From Paraburkholderia piptadeniae (GTDB taxonomy: Bacteria > Pseudomonadota > Gammaproteobacteria > Burkholderiales > Burkholderiaceae): DNA of 64,000 nt. The DNA lies in contig NZ_CYGY02000030.1 of the NCBI RefSeq assembly GCF_900007165.1, positions 191,952-255,951 of the forward strand, read 5' to 3'. The position numbers and the translations under genes were made by a program. The notes under the pieces were generated by a model, which was given only the letters and a program-made list of their open reading frames with translations, was not told where the DNA came from and did not search any database. Within the stretch, counting starts at the first letter, position 1. The number at the start of each line of letters is the position of its first letter. This document shows positions 26,852-37,500 of this stretch, piece by piece.

Positions 26852-27103
26852 CTAACCCGCAGCCCCCACATCCGGCAGATCAGCGCCATCCACATTCCTT
26901 TCGTCGGGAAGCAACCCGTTATTGCGCAGACCCGAGATCACCTCTTCCACGCGCGCGTCGTCGAGCAGACGACGACCCTCGATTCTGCGTCGGGCATTCG
27001 TTGCATCAATCCCGCGCTGCAGATCAGCAGCCTTTGCGGCGATCAATACGGCGATGCCGTAGCCGTAGCGTTCGGCGAGCTTGTTATCGAAAAAGTTCTT
27101 CAC
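26852..27103 (-). CDS. Small hypothetical protein
   Basis: This 83-aa frame starts at GTG 27103, directly after an in-frame TGA, with no good Shine-Dalgarno sequence. The sequence is helical and charged (NKLAERYGYGIAVLIAAKAADLQ ... ARVEEVISGLRNNGLL) and reads like a real soluble protein, but I recognise no family. It lies past the hairpin that closes the bcs operon and before Anbu. It may also be a chance frame. Confidence 0.35.
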   Translation of the reverse strand: MKNFFDNKLAERYGYGIAVLIAAKAADLQRGIDATNARRRIEGRRLLDDARVEEVISGLRNNGLLPDERNVDGADLPDVGAAG

Positions 27104-27140
27104 GATTCAATCTTTGGCGTTCCGTCTGACGTGCATTGCC

Positions 27141-27170
27141 GGTCCGGACGGGACGGTCGCCGTCCGGACC
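27141..27170. terminator. Strong hairpin at the end of the bcs operon
   Basis: GGTCCGGACG (27141-27150) and CGTCCGGACC (27161-27170) form a perfect 10-bp stem around a 10-nt loop. It lies 172 bp after the bcsR stop. There is no adjacent T-run on the minus strand, so it is a terminator-like or mRNA-protecting hairpin. Confidence 0.5.
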
Positions 27171-27342
27171 ATGCATTTTACGGACTTGCGAAGCGTCCTG
27201 GCGTTGCATTGTCTTCATTCCCCGTGACGGCAATTGCGCAAAAAACTTGAGGATCAGGCGAGCCAGCAGTGTCCCGTCGATCTGCCGAATCCGCCATCCA
27301 GACGCCGCCGTGCGTCCCTGCGCCAGGCGACGGCGTGACCTC

Positions 27343-27519
27343 TCATCGCCCTTCGAGCTTCATCAGCCGCGCGAGCAACGGCCAGCGCACGAGCGCGTCC
27401 TCGTACGCGCCGCGCGCCTGTTCGTCGACGTAGCGCGCGGCGTCGACTTCGGGTACGTGACGCGCGAGGCCGTCAATGTCGTGTCCGGGCTCGCCCCCGT
27501 TTTCAGCGTGTTCTCTCAT
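27343..27519 (-). CDS. bcsR: Cellulose biosynthesis protein BcsR
   Basis: This 58-aa protein starts at ATG 27519, which overlaps the bcsG stop as ATGA; an upstream ATG at 27534 is in frame. The pattern DIDGL...VDAARYVDEQ...ALVRWPLLARL matches BcsR, whose C-terminal RWPLLxxL segment is characteristic. In E. coli, BcsR forms a complex with the ATPase BcsQ that is needed for assembly of the synthase. Here it is the last gene of the operon, separated from bcsQ by bcsA and bcsG, not directly upstream as in E. coli. Confidence 0.75.
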   Translation of the reverse strand: MREHAENGGEPGHDIDGLARHVPEVDAARYVDEQARGAYEDALVRWPLLARLMKLEGR

Positions 27520-29066
27520 CGCGCATCCACCCACACGCCGTCCGGGGTTCTGACCACGTAGCCGTCTGCGGTCGCCATCGTCACGGTGCCCTCGTTCTCG
27601 CCGATCATCTGCGTCTGCGGCAGATTCGCCGCGTATTGCGAGAGCGCGACGCCGGGCTTGAAAGGGCTGTTCGATACGAGGTTCGACAGCAACTGCGCGA
27701 CAGCGAGGAAACTCGTCGGACGATCGATCACGGTAGTCGGACCGTGATTGCCGTCGAAGCCCACCAGCCGCACGCCGACCGGCCCGTGTACGACACGCGG
27801 CGTCGGAATCTCCCGAAGCCCCGCCACCTGGTTGCTGTCACCACGCAACGCAGCGCCATGCTCCGGCACGAACACGATAACCGCGCGTCTGCCAGAAGAC
27901 GCAATCAGGTCCGCAAAGCGGTCAAAGTCGCTCATCAGCGTGTTCACGCGCTGCGGATAGGACTCGAGACTCGACAAGCTGCTGTTGGGCAACCGGTTGC
28001 CGTCGTGCAGGCTGATCGTGTTGTAGTACAGCGCGACCGGGCCGGGAATTTGCGCGCGTTGCGCGTACCACTTTGCGAGCGTGCCATAGTCGTCGTGAAT
28101 CGCCGAACCGTCGAACGCATGCATCGCAACGGGCACGTCGGTGTTCGAAATCATCGGTGCGTTGGGCACGCCGATGTTGTCGTGAATGATCTGCAGGAAA
28201 TTGTCGAAATGCCCGTCGTGGTTGAGCAGCGTCTGCGCGGTATAGCCTGCCGCCGCGAGTTGCCCGAACAGACGACACTGCGGCGGTGCGTCCTTGTACA
28301 GATCCGCATGCGACTCCTGTCCGCAGGTTGCACGCAGCACGCGGATCGCCGCCGGTCCGCTGTAGCTTGCAGCCGTGCTGAAGTTCGTGAACAGATAATC
28401 GAAGTGACTCAGCATGGGGTGATTGCGCGCCTTCGCGACGTCCAGGTCATCCCACGAAAGCGAACAGATGTGCAATACGATCACGTCGAACTGGCGCGCG
28501 GGGTCGTCGCCGGGTTTGCCGAAATTGACCTGTCTCTGCGACTCGGCCTTTCGGAACGCCGCAAGCACCGCGTCGTGATCGGCAGGCTGCGCCACTGCCT
28601 GACCGGCGGCCGCTGCCGCCGTGGATGTCTGCGAAGTGCGTACAAGCAACGCGGCGCCTGCCTGCCAGACGGGAATCGCGACAAGCGCCACGAACACGAA
28701 CGTCGCGACGCGCAACCAGCGATTGACGAGCAGGTAGCCGAGCACTGCGCCGAGCACCGCGAGCAGCAACATCGGCGGCAGGAAGCGTCCTGCCAGTTCA
28801 AGCCAGTAGCCGCCGCTGAACGTGGTGAGGTTGCCGAATTCCTCGACCACGCGTGAGAAGGGCGGGACGTTCGCCTCGCGATACATCAGCGGAAGTCCGA
28901 TCGCGAGCCCGATCAGGTTGCGCACGACGCGCAACCAGCGGCGCCGGAACATCGAGGTCGCCGCGAGGACTGCTGCGAAAACGATATTCGCGATCCACAG
29001 CGGCGTCAGATGGCCAGACTCAAACAAATACAGCTTGGCGATGAAATACAGGTTCCACAAAGTCAT
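27516..29066 (-). CDS. bcsG: Cellulose phosphoethanolamine transferase BcsG
   Basis: ATG 29066 (MTLWNLYFIAKLYL) gives 516 aa; longer frames upstream run through bcsA. The N-terminal third has several membrane helices. The periplasmic C-terminal domain is alkaline-phosphatase-like, with HICSLSWDDLD and SYSGPAAIRVLRATCGQ; the Ser in the latter aligns with the nucleophile known from E. coli BcsG. LYYNTISLHDGN and FVPEHGAALRGD are zinc and fold motifs. It transfers phosphoethanolamine from phosphatidylethanolamine to cellulose and leaves diacylglycerol. It sits between bcsA and bcsR. Confidence 0.93.
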   Translation of the reverse strand: MTLWNLYFIAKLYLFESGHLTPLWIANIVFAAVLAATSMFRRRWLRVVRNLIGLAIGLPLMYREANVPPFSRVVEEFGNLTTFSGGYWLELAGRFLPPMLLLAVLGAVLGYLLVNRWLRVATFVFVALVAIPVWQAGAALLVRTSQTSTAAAAAGQAVAQPADHDAVLAAFRKAESQRQVNFGKPGDDPARQFDVIVLHICSLSWDDLDVAKARNHPMLSHFDYLFTNFSTAASYSGPAAIRVLRATCGQESHADLYKDAPPQCRLFGQLAAAGYTAQTLLNHDGHFDNFLQIIHDNIGVPNAPMISNTDVPVAMHAFDGSAIHDDYGTLAKWYAQRAQIPGPVALYYNTISLHDGNRLPNSSLSSLESYPQRVNTLMSDFDRFADLIASSGRRAVIVFVPEHGAALRGDSNQVAGLREIPTPRVVHGPVGVRLVGFDGNHGPTTVIDRPTSFLAVAQLLSNLVSNSPFKPGVALSQYAANLPQTQMIGENEGTVTMATADGYVVRTPDGVWVDAR

Positions 29067-29107
29067 GATCGAGGTCAGTGAGTCGACAAGGGTTGCGAGC
29101 GCCGCCG

Positions 29108-31642
29108 TCAGTATCGTGTGCGATCGAGTGCAAGCAGTGATTGCACGGCGCGCCGCCCGCTCGCCAGCACGCGCGAATAGCCTTCTACGCCCATCAGCAA
29201 CACTTCCTTCAGGCCGCGCAATGGCGCGTCGTGGTTGTCCGTGCCGCTCCATCCGAGCCAGGCATCGGCCCGGCCGAACGTGCACTGCACGAGCTGCCGC
29301 TCCTGCTCGAGCGTGAGCGCGTCGAACTGCGCGCCGAGCTGCCGGCCAACGTAGCGGCACGCACGGGCCGGAAAGTGGAACAGACGATCGCCGCGGCTGA
29401 CGCACACGTCGAGCGTGTCGCCCGCCCGGATTCCGAGCCCCGGCTCGACATCGAATCCGAAGCCACCCGTCGAGTAGTCGGTCGTCGTGCAACTGACGGT
29501 CGTGCCATCGGAGAGAATGAGGGTGGCGGGTATGTGCATCGCGATTCGGTGAGTCACACGTACCTGCTTCACCTCACGCGCGACGCCAAGCGCAGCGCCC
29601 AGCATCACGAGGTTATAGAGTGTCCAGGCCATGTTCATGACGATCGTGGGGCCTTCGGCGCCCTGCTCGAATGCGAGGCGCGACGCACCAACCGCCAATG
29701 CGCATGCGTTGAGTGCAAGCAGCACGAGATAGGGTCGCGATATGGTCCAGTCGAAGAATCCCTCGGCGATCCGGCCACCCTTGCTGGTCACGTTGAACTT
29801 GCCGTGCCGGGGACTGAAGAACGCGACAGTCGTGGGCAGTGCGATGTACCACGCAAGCACGGACTCGTACACTTCGGCCCAGAACGAGTGCCGATAACGT
29901 CCTTGCATCCGCGAGTTCGCGATATTCGCGAGCACGATGTACGGCAATACGTAGCTCGCGATTCGCGTGGCGGCGGCATTGATGAAGTACATCTGAAAGA
30001 ACAGGTACGCCATCGGCATGGTCAGGAAAATCAGACGCGGAATGCCGTAGAAGAAATGCAGCATCGCGTTGCTGTAGCACAGCCGTTGAAAGAAGCTGAG
30101 TCCGCGCCCAAGGAATGGGTTGTCGATCCGAAATATTTGCGCCATGCCGCGTGCCCAGCGCGTGCGCTGCGCGATGTGGCTGGCGAGCGTTTCGGTTGCG
30201 AGCCCCCCTGCCTGCACGGTAGGCAGGTACGCGCTCGTGTAGCCGCGCCGGTGCAGCTTGAGCGCGGTGTGTGCGTCCTCGGTCACGGTCTCGACGGCAA
30301 TACCGCCGATTTCATCGAGCGCGCTTCGCCGGAGCACCGCGCAAGAGCCGCAAAAGAACGCCGCATTCCACAGGTCGTTGCCGGCCTGAACGAGCCCGTA
30401 GAACAGATTGCCTTCGTTGGGCACGCGGCGGAACGTCCCGAGGTTGCGCTCGAACGGGTCCGGAGAGAAAAAATGATGCGGCGTCTGCACGAGCGCGCAG
30501 CGCTTGTCGCGCAGAAACGTGCCCATCGTCATCTGCAGAAACGAACGCGTCGGCACGTGATCGCAGTCGAAGATCGCGACGTACTCGCCGTGTGTACGCG
30601 CAAGTGCGCGGTTGATATTGCCCGCCTTCGCATGCTGGTTGTCATCTCGCGTCAGATAGCCGATCCCCGCCTCGCGGGCAAAGTCCGCGAAATCAGGGCG
30701 ATTGCCATCGTCGAGCAAGTACACGCGCAGGCGATCGGCGGGCCAATCGATACCCTGTGCGGCAAACACCGTCGGCTTCACGACGGCGAGCGGCTCATTG
30801 TAGGTCGGAATGAAGATGTCGACGCTCGGCCAGTCGCGCGGATCGGCTGGCAGCGCCTCGACCTTGCGCTCGAGCGGCCACGCGGTCTGCAGCAGCCCGA
30901 GCACGAGGATCAACCATGTGTAGGCTTCCGCGCCGAACAGCATATAGCCGGCGACGGCTTCACCCGGCGACGCGAACACGAGCGTCTCCGTGGCGCGCCA
31001 CCACGCATAGCGTGTCATCGCGAAGAGCGCGAGAAGCGCAAGGACCAGCAGCGGCGCGCGTCCGGGCACGCGGCGCAAGACGAGCGCGACGAGCACGGTG
31101 ACGGCAAAAAACTCGAACTGGCCGACGGGCGTCAGCGGCGATGTGCCCACGAGCAGCCAGATCGCCGCGCCAACTGCCGCGAACACAGGCAGCAGCCAAC
31201 GCACCTTTCCAAGTGCGCCCACGCCGCGTTCCACGCGTTCGCCCCAGCGCATCCACGGCAAATCCGGCAGGCGCGCCTGCACGGCTCGCCAGCAGGCCGT
31301 GATCCAAAGGTAAGCGGGCACGATCCACGTGTCGATCCATTCGAACGACAGCGCGCGACGCGGTCTGACGAAGGCGCGCCACAACCATTCGCGCGGACTG
31401 CGGATATCCAGCACGCCCCAATGCGCGGCGAGCGCAATGAGCGCCGCACGCGCAGCATCGCGAACGCGATCGGGCCGCCCCGCTGATGGCGGATGGAAAA
31501 AGAGGCGGACGCACCAGTCGAGCGCCGTTCGCTCGGCTGGCAAACCGAGCCCGCGTGCGAGCCAGTCCAGCACGCGCGTGCGCCAGCCGACGTCGGCCGC
31601 ATCGGCAGACTGGCTGTTGTCGTCCATGCGTGGCGTGCTCAT
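29108..31642 (-). CDS. bcsA: Cellulose synthase catalytic subunit BcsA
   Basis: ATG 31642 overlaps the bcsQ stop (ATGA) and gives 844 aa. Family 2 glycosyltransferase motifs are present: YLLDDGNR, FDCDHVPT, TVTEDAHT and QRTRWARG. Multiple membrane helices flank the catalytic domain and form the glucan channel. A C-terminal PilZ domain has RVTHRIAMHIPA and DYSTGGFGF, the cyclic-di-GMP binding signature. It polymerises UDP-glucose and exports cellulose with BcsB. Longer in-frame starts upstream lie inside bcsQ in another phase and are rejected. Confidence 0.96.
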   Translation of the reverse strand: MSTPRMDDNSQSADAADVGWRTRVLDWLARGLGLPAERTALDWCVRLFFHPPSAGRPDRVRDAARAALIALAAHWGVLDIRSPREWLWRAFVRPRRALSFEWIDTWIVPAYLWITACWRAVQARLPDLPWMRWGERVERGVGALGKVRWLLPVFAAVGAAIWLLVGTSPLTPVGQFEFFAVTVLVALVLRRVPGRAPLLVLALLALFAMTRYAWWRATETLVFASPGEAVAGYMLFGAEAYTWLILVLGLLQTAWPLERKVEALPADPRDWPSVDIFIPTYNEPLAVVKPTVFAAQGIDWPADRLRVYLLDDGNRPDFADFAREAGIGYLTRDDNQHAKAGNINRALARTHGEYVAIFDCDHVPTRSFLQMTMGTFLRDKRCALVQTPHHFFSPDPFERNLGTFRRVPNEGNLFYGLVQAGNDLWNAAFFCGSCAVLRRSALDEIGGIAVETVTEDAHTALKLHRRGYTSAYLPTVQAGGLATETLASHIAQRTRWARGMAQIFRIDNPFLGRGLSFFQRLCYSNAMLHFFYGIPRLIFLTMPMAYLFFQMYFINAAATRIASYVLPYIVLANIANSRMQGRYRHSFWAEVYESVLAWYIALPTTVAFFSPRHGKFNVTSKGGRIAEGFFDWTISRPYLVLLALNACALAVGASRLAFEQGAEGPTIVMNMAWTLYNLVMLGAALGVAREVKQVRVTHRIAMHIPATLILSDGTTVSCTTTDYSTGGFGFDVEPGLGIRAGDTLDVCVSRGDRLFHFPARACRYVGRQLGAQFDALTLEQERQLVQCTFGRADAWLGWSGTDNHDAPLRGLKEVLLMGVEGYSRVLASGRRAVQSLLALDRTRY

Positions 31643-32424
31643 CGGTCCTTGCCCTTGTCGGCACGTTCGCCGAGCCAGGCGTCGAGCCAGTTCGCGAGAC
31701 CCTGGAGATCGTGCGCAGTCTGCGAGTACGGTGCGTCGTCGAAGAGCCAGCAGCCGCGTGCGAACGACTCCGGCAGCGCGGCATCGAAATGCACTCGCTG
31801 ATCGACGAGGATATCCGGGCCCAGCGCGGCACGGAGCATCGTCAGCACATCGCGCTGCATGTCGCGCGCAGGATTCAGCCGGTTCACGACCACCCTGAAC
31901 CGCGAGCTTGCGGCCTGCAAATCGGGCAGATTGGAAACCAGCGTCGCACAGGCAACCGGTTCGGGCGGCGTGACGCATAAGACGAGATCGGCCGCGCGAA
32001 TCGCCTGGTCCGCCTGCTGCGACGGATAGCGCGGCGTGTCGATCAGCACGGCTGCGTCATCGTCCAGATCGAGCAGCGCGAGCGAGCGTCCAAGCCACTG
32101 CGGCGCCTGTGCAAGCCGCGTCTCGCATCGCGTGTTTTCGAAGAGCGGTCGCCGGCCGTAGGGAACGAACAGCACGCCCTCTTCGTTGCGCCACGTCCAT
32201 TCCTGCCACGGGTCTGCGCCGTCTGCCGCCTCGACTTTGATCGCATCGCCGATACCCGGCCCATCCACCGAATCGAGGCCCAGATACGCGCCCAGAACAT
32301 TCTGCGGATCGAAATCGAGCGCGACGATCTGGCGCCCACGGCGCGCAAGCAGCACGGCAAGCGCGGCGCTCAATGTGGTACGCCCCGTGCCGCCTGCCGT
32401 CGATACCACCGCGATGGTTTTCAT
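31639..32424 (-). CDS. bcsQ: Cellulose biosynthesis ATPase BcsQ (MinD/ParA-like)
   Basis: This 261-aa P-loop protein has an N-terminal loop STAGGTGRTT that departs from the usual KGGxGKT; both signature lysines are replaced. E. coli BcsQ also has a non-canonical loop, as I recall. LDFDPQNVLG, VLIDTPRYPS and RVVVNRLNPARD are the other MinD-type motifs. It recruits the synthase with BcsR and BcsE. Start and stop both overlap neighbours (bcsF and bcsA) by ATGA. Confidence 0.9.
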   Translation of the reverse strand: MKTIAVVSTAGGTGRTTLSAALAVLLARRGRQIVALDFDPQNVLGAYLGLDSVDGPGIGDAIKVEAADGADPWQEWTWRNEEGVLFVPYGRRPLFENTRCETRLAQAPQWLGRSLALLDLDDDAAVLIDTPRYPSQQADQAIRAADLVLCVTPPEPVACATLVSNLPDLQAASSRFRVVVNRLNPARDMQRDVLTMLRAALGPDILVDQRVHFDAALPESFARGCWLFDDAPYSQTAHDLQGLANWLDAWLGERADKGKDR

Positions 32425-32627
32425 CGGCGGGCCTCGTCACGACGCGCAACGTCGCGCACAAGCTGTGCGCTCAGTGCGACGGGCTCGAGCGTACACGGCA
32501 CGGCCTCGCGAGGATCGAAGCGCTTCACGCCATCGAGACCGCGCCGGGTGCCGAAGCGTTGCCAGAGCATCCAGACGGGAACGGCCGCGACCATGCCCGT
32601 CACCAGACAGATGAGCAGAAACTGCAT
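32421..32627 (-). CDS. bcsF: Cellulose biosynthesis protein BcsF
   Basis: This 68-aa protein has one N-terminal membrane helix (FLLICLVTGMVAAVPVWMLW) and a polar basic tail, as in BcsF, which recruits BcsE to the membrane. The start overlaps the bcsE stop (TGATG), with a GTG one codon earlier. The assignment rests on size, topology and position between bcsE and bcsQ. Confidence 0.8.
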   Translation of the reverse strand: MQFLLICLVTGMVAAVPVWMLWQRFGTRRGLDGVKRFDPREAVPCTLEPVALSAQLVRDVARRDEARR

Positions 32628-34567
32628 CACGCTTTCTCCCGCATGAGCACAGGCATCGCCGCGCGAACGGCGCGGCGTGGGCGCGGTGGGACGAGCGCCC
32701 CGTCGCCGGACTTTGACGTCGCTGAAGCCGAGGTCTCCGCACGCCCGTTCGCCGTGTCCGGCTGATCGACAGCCGTATGGCTTTCCGCACCCGCTTGCCG
32801 TGGCCTGTCGACTGCTTCGGCCGTCAACGGCGATGGGAGAGGAGAACGCGGCACCGCGGGATATAGATCGCTATAGTCCGCAAACCGCGTGCGCCGGTTC
32901 GCTGCTTCGAGATCGCGTAGCTCGGCGTCGATCGCATCCTCGGTGAAACGATCCACACGTTCAGCGAGCAGGTCCACGGGCACATCGACGATGTTCGCGA
33001 GCGCGCGATCCACGTCGGCTGGCCGGCACGCGAACAGAAACAGATAGAGATGACTGGCATCGAGCGTCAGCACGTCACCCGAGCGCCGGGGCATGCAATG
33101 GCGCAGCGCCTCGCCGTGGGCCCGACCCGGCGCGAGCCTGAGCTTCACGAGGACATGAGGCAACTTGAGCGGCGCGCCACGCGCAACGGTCGTGCGAAGC
33201 CGCTCGCAGAATTCTCCAACGGGCAGATAGCCCGATCCCGAATCGCTAAGGGCGGCCGCGAGCGCGGCGCGATAGTCGACGGCGACGGGGCGCGTATGCA
33301 GTTGCCCCTGAAGCGACTGAAGCAACGACTGGACGCGCGAGAACGGCAGCTCACGACCTAGCACCAGGTTCGCGCCCAGATTCAGCACCAGCAGTTCGTA
33401 CTGATGCCGCAAGACCTCGCCCCGCTCCACCACCGCGATCTTGAGCGCGCGTCCGCATCGACGGCGCAACGCATGAATCGTCGAGCAGAGCGGCTCGAGA
33501 TCCGCGCTGCCTCGATAGTCCAGCAAAACGGTCGCAGCCTGGGCGCCGCTGCACGCGGCGAGAAGCGACATCTGATCTTCGACGATCTCCCAGTGCGGCG
33601 GCAGCCAGCGCTCCTCACCGTGAACGGCGACACGCGTCACCACCACGCGTGCGTCGTCACGGGCGAGCAACACGTCGCCGTCGACTTCCCACGCGTCTGC
33701 CGTCCCAGGAGCCACCGTCAGCCGGCCCGCCTCGGAAAAGCGCAGTCCGAGACGCTCGCCCGTCACCAGCGTTTCGCCACTGCGCCAGAAGTCTCCGTGC
33801 CACAGCAGCTCGCCATGCGTGTGCTGCACTCGTGCGACGCCCGCGCACGCGGCATGGAATTCGGGACGTCCAGCGAGAGCCGCCAACCCGTCGGGCGTAT
33901 CGTCCGTTGCGTCGGGCTGCGCGAGGTCGTGAGACGCGGCATTGCTCGATTGCGACGCAGCTCGCGCGCCTTCGGCGTCCAGCAGCAGCACCATCGCGAC
34001 GCGTCGTGCCGCGCACCAGCCGGCGAGCGCGCGGCCTTCGCGCGCGAGGGCCACGGGATCGCTCCAGCTGAACCAGCGCTCGCCTCCCTCGATGATGTAA
34101 AGCGCCCGCCGGCGCACGCCGAATCTGCGAAGCGCATGCAGCGCGCCAATCAGACGCGCGAATGCGACGGGGCGCGCGCCGCGTTCGGCGTGCGCTGCCT
34201 CGGGAGGCATCGCGAGCACGTTCAGGCCACGGGGCCAGCCACGCGCGGGACGATCGTCGGCGAAGCCGAGTTCGCGCAGCCGCGCGGTGACGGCGTCACG
34301 TTCTCGCGCCAGCACCACGGTCACGTGGCGCGATTGCGCGGTCCGCACGCTCGCCCAGATCAGCGCGTCCGCGGCCGGCGTGCCTCCCGTCGCGTACACC
34401 GCGTAGAGCTTGCCGTTCTCGATCCACGCCCAGTCGTCGGGCAGGCCGTCGACTCCAAGCCGACCGGTCCTCGCAGAGGGCGGGCGCAGCATGCTCTTCG
34501 CGGCTGCCAGCCAGCGCCAGAGCGGTAGAGCGCCCGTCGTCGCGAGGGAGGAGGAAGCGGTGTCCAT
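32627..34567 (-). CDS. bcsE: Cyclic-di-GMP-binding cellulose regulator BcsE
   Basis: ATG 34567 gives 646 aa and lies 31 bp after bcsC. The N-terminal half is RecA/P-loop-like without obvious catalytic motifs (ALYIIEGGERWFSWSDP, AATVLLDYRGSADLEPL). The region KLPHVLVKLRLAPG...MPRRSGDVLTLD...LYLFLFACRPADVDRAL fits the degenerate GGDEF domain of BcsE, with RSGD as the RxGD cyclic-di-GMP site. A Pro/Ser-rich basic tail follows. It boosts cellulose output and is membrane-recruited by BcsF. Confidence 0.85.
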   Translation of the reverse strand: MDTASSSLATTGALPLWRWLAAAKSMLRPPSARTGRLGVDGLPDDWAWIENGKLYAVYATGGTPAADALIWASVRTAQSRHVTVVLARERDAVTARLRELGFADDRPARGWPRGLNVLAMPPEAAHAERGARPVAFARLIGALHALRRFGVRRRALYIIEGGERWFSWSDPVALAREGRALAGWCAARRVAMVLLLDAEGARAASQSSNAASHDLAQPDATDDTPDGLAALAGRPEFHAACAGVARVQHTHGELLWHGDFWRSGETLVTGERLGLRFSEAGRLTVAPGTADAWEVDGDVLLARDDARVVVTRVAVHGEERWLPPHWEIVEDQMSLLAACSGAQAATVLLDYRGSADLEPLCSTIHALRRRCGRALKIAVVERGEVLRHQYELLVLNLGANLVLGRELPFSRVQSLLQSLQGQLHTRPVAVDYRAALAAALSDSGSGYLPVGEFCERLRTTVARGAPLKLPHVLVKLRLAPGRAHGEALRHCMPRRSGDVLTLDASHLYLFLFACRPADVDRALANIVDVPVDLLAERVDRFTEDAIDAELRDLEAANRRTRFADYSDLYPAVPRSPLPSPLTAEAVDRPRQAGAESHTAVDQPDTANGRAETSASATSKSGDGALVPPRPRRAVRAAMPVLMREKA

Positions 34568-34598
34568 GAAAGTGTCCGTTCGTTGATCGATGCGCCGT

Positions 34599-37500
34599 TC
34601 AAAAGCTCGAATACAGGCGAACCGGTGTCGGCGACAGGCTGCGGTCCTTTTTGCGCGCGTCGAAGGAATAGCGCACATACACCATGCCTGCGCTCGGCGC
34701 GTAGTCGTGCGCGTGATCGATCTCGACGCGCACACCCGCTACCAGGTGCGCATTGAAGCGATATTGCGCAATGGCCGAAATCCCATACGAAAAACTCACG
34801 CCCTGCGTCGAGCTGCCTCCGTAGACCAGGTTGCTGCCGGAGACGAGTGCCGGAAAGCCGGGGCCGTAGAACGACGGCAATCCGTTCGGGTAATAGGGCG
34901 AGTCCTTTTCGTAGGCGTTCGACAATCCGACAGTCGCCGTGATGTCCCAGGTGAGCGCATCGTGCCGCCCCTCCCATTCGAGCGGCACGCCGAGCGACAG
35001 ATAACGCTGCGGACTGTAGTAGCCGCCCTGCCCGTAGCTGTAAAAGCGCAGATTGTCGGTGTAATGCCAGGCATTGCCGATGAGGCCGGTGTTCACGCGC
35101 ATGGTGGCGCGCTGCCAGACGGGAGTGATGAAGCCTGTGCGCAGCGTGACCTCCTGGTTCGACGCAACGTTGCGCCCGGTCAGCTCGGCGACACCCAGGT
35201 CGGCGAACACGCTGACGCGGCCGACGTCGATCGCCGAATGCAGATCGATGCCGTCACGCCGCACGCCTCCCCAGACGGCTCCCGTCACCGGATCGTGCAT
35301 GCCGGCGTAGGCAAGCACGCTGCCCGTCTCCGGGCGCCGGGACACACTCGCGCTGAAGCTCGCCGGACCGGCATCGAAGCGGTAGCGTATGCCGCCCACC
35401 AGGTAATGGACAGGAAAGCCGAGCGGGGTCGTGCCGATGTCGACGCGCCACGCGTCCGATACATAGCCCGTACCCAGTGCCACGCCCGTCGCTCGCTGGC
35501 TCGCATAGCGCTGCACGTTCGCGTTGACTGCGTCGGCCAGCGCCGGGTTGTTGGCTCTCCATTGGGTGAGTTGCGCCAGGTCCGCGTTATCGACCCTCGC
35601 AAACGTGCCGAACGTGTCGCGCGTAAAGGTGTTGGCGCCGCCGATATCGTTGGGCCAGTCGCCCAGCGACAGCTTGCCGGCATCGAGTGTCACGGCGTCG
35701 ATATGCGCGAAGAAGTGTCCGTCATAGCGATACGGGATCTGCACGTACACGGGCGCCTGCCACGCGTGATACTCGGAGATGCCTGCGTCACCCGATTTGT
35801 ACGCGGGCAGCACGCCGGCTTCGATCATCGGATCGCGGCGCTGCTGCAACCCGGCTAGCGCGGCCTGCGCGGGCGTGCCGTCGGCGGCGCCCGAAGTCAC
35901 GCCCGCCAGCTTCTCTTCATGCGCCGACAGCCGGTACAACGATTCGGCTTCCTGATAATGACCGAGATCCTGTGCAATGCGGCCAGCCTGCACCGTAACG
36001 TCCGCTCGCCCCGGGTAAGCGACGCGCAAGGCGTCCGTGATCTGTCCGGCTTCCGCGTACTGGCCCAGCACGGACAGCCTTCGGGCCGCAGAAAGGCGCG
36101 TGTCGACATCGTCGTCGGGTGCCGCGTCGACGACGCGCCGCACGACGGCAAGGGCAGCGCGTCGTTCGCCGTCTTCCGCGTCGATGCGCGCAAGCGCAAG
36201 CTGGGCGTCCACGTTCTCCGGCGTAGCGGCGAGCAATGGCTCGAGCGCGGCGCGGGCCGCGTCGTAGTGCCCCTGCGCGCGTTGCACATCGGCGACCTCG
36301 AGCGCATAGCGCGGGTCCCGCTGGCCCGCCGCGCTGACGCGAGCGAGCAACCGCTGCGCGCGCGCGTAGTCGTCGCTGTCCAGTGCATCGTCGATCTCGC
36401 GCAACGCAAGACGCAGCGCCTGATCTTCGAGCCGCGAGCGTTCGCTTTCGTCAAGTCCATCTACCGTTCGAATCTGCGCAAGCCAGCCATCGAGCTCGGC
36501 GTCCCGACGCGCATGCCCGAGCAGATCGCCGTATCGCAGACGCACGCCTGCATCCGCGCGCTCGCGGTTCACGCGAATCCAGTCCCGCAGCAAAGCGAGG
36601 CCGCGATCTGCGTCGCCTGCATCGATCCACATCGTGCCCACGCCCGCCAGCATATCGGGGTCGTCGGCCGCCAGCGTCTGGGCGTGTTCGAGCATGCGCG
36701 TCGCGCCAGCCCGGTCGCCGGATGCGAGCGCGGCACGCGCGTCGGCCAGCGCAAGTTGCGCATCGAGCTTGCGCGCGAGCGCTCGCATGCTATCGCTGCG
36801 CCCGGCGTCGTCGACACGCGCGAGTGCCTGCTTCGCACCCGCCACATCGTCGATGGAATTCAGATAGAGCGCGCTGGCATAGAACATTTCCGGCGACCCG
36901 TATTGCTTCACGCCATCGTTCATCACGTCGCGTCCGAGTTGCGGCAACCCGATGTCGCGATAGAGCCGCGCGAGCGCGAAGCGTGTCCACGGCGCGTCGG
37001 GTGAGAGCCGCAGCGAAGCCTCGTAACGCTGCGCGGCCGGGCCCAGACTGCCCTGCGCGGCCTCGCGCGCGGCCTCGTCCGCGAACACGCCGCCGCGCAT
37101 CGCATCGAGGCTGCGCCTGTCCGCCGGGTCGCTGAAGCGGCCGCGTAGCGCCTCGATCAGCGGTCCGAACCGCTCGCCGCGTCCTGTTGCATCGAGCAGC
37201 GTCTGCATGCTGCGCACGGCGCCGAGGCCCGGCTCGCGCGCCGACAAAAGGCTGCGCAGCAACGGCTCCGCGCCCTGCCAGTCTTGCCCGGCAAGCAACG
37301 CGTCGGCAAGCAGCAACTTGGCATCGGGACTGTCCGGTTGCATCGCGAGTGCGCTGCGCGCCGCGTTCGCCGCGTCCTGCGCGCGACCCGCTGCCGCTGC
37401 TGCGCGGCCATCGGCGAGCGTCGCCCAGAACGCCGCCGTGCGCGCGAGACCTTCCCATTTGCCGCGATTGTCCGCGTCGAGCGTGGCCGCGCGCAGGAAC

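Noticed and set aside
31643..31978. N-terminal extension of bcsA by 112 codons
   Set aside because: It overlaps bcsQ in another phase with low-complexity Arg/Ala composition; ATG 31642 with ATGA overlap fits the operon pattern.
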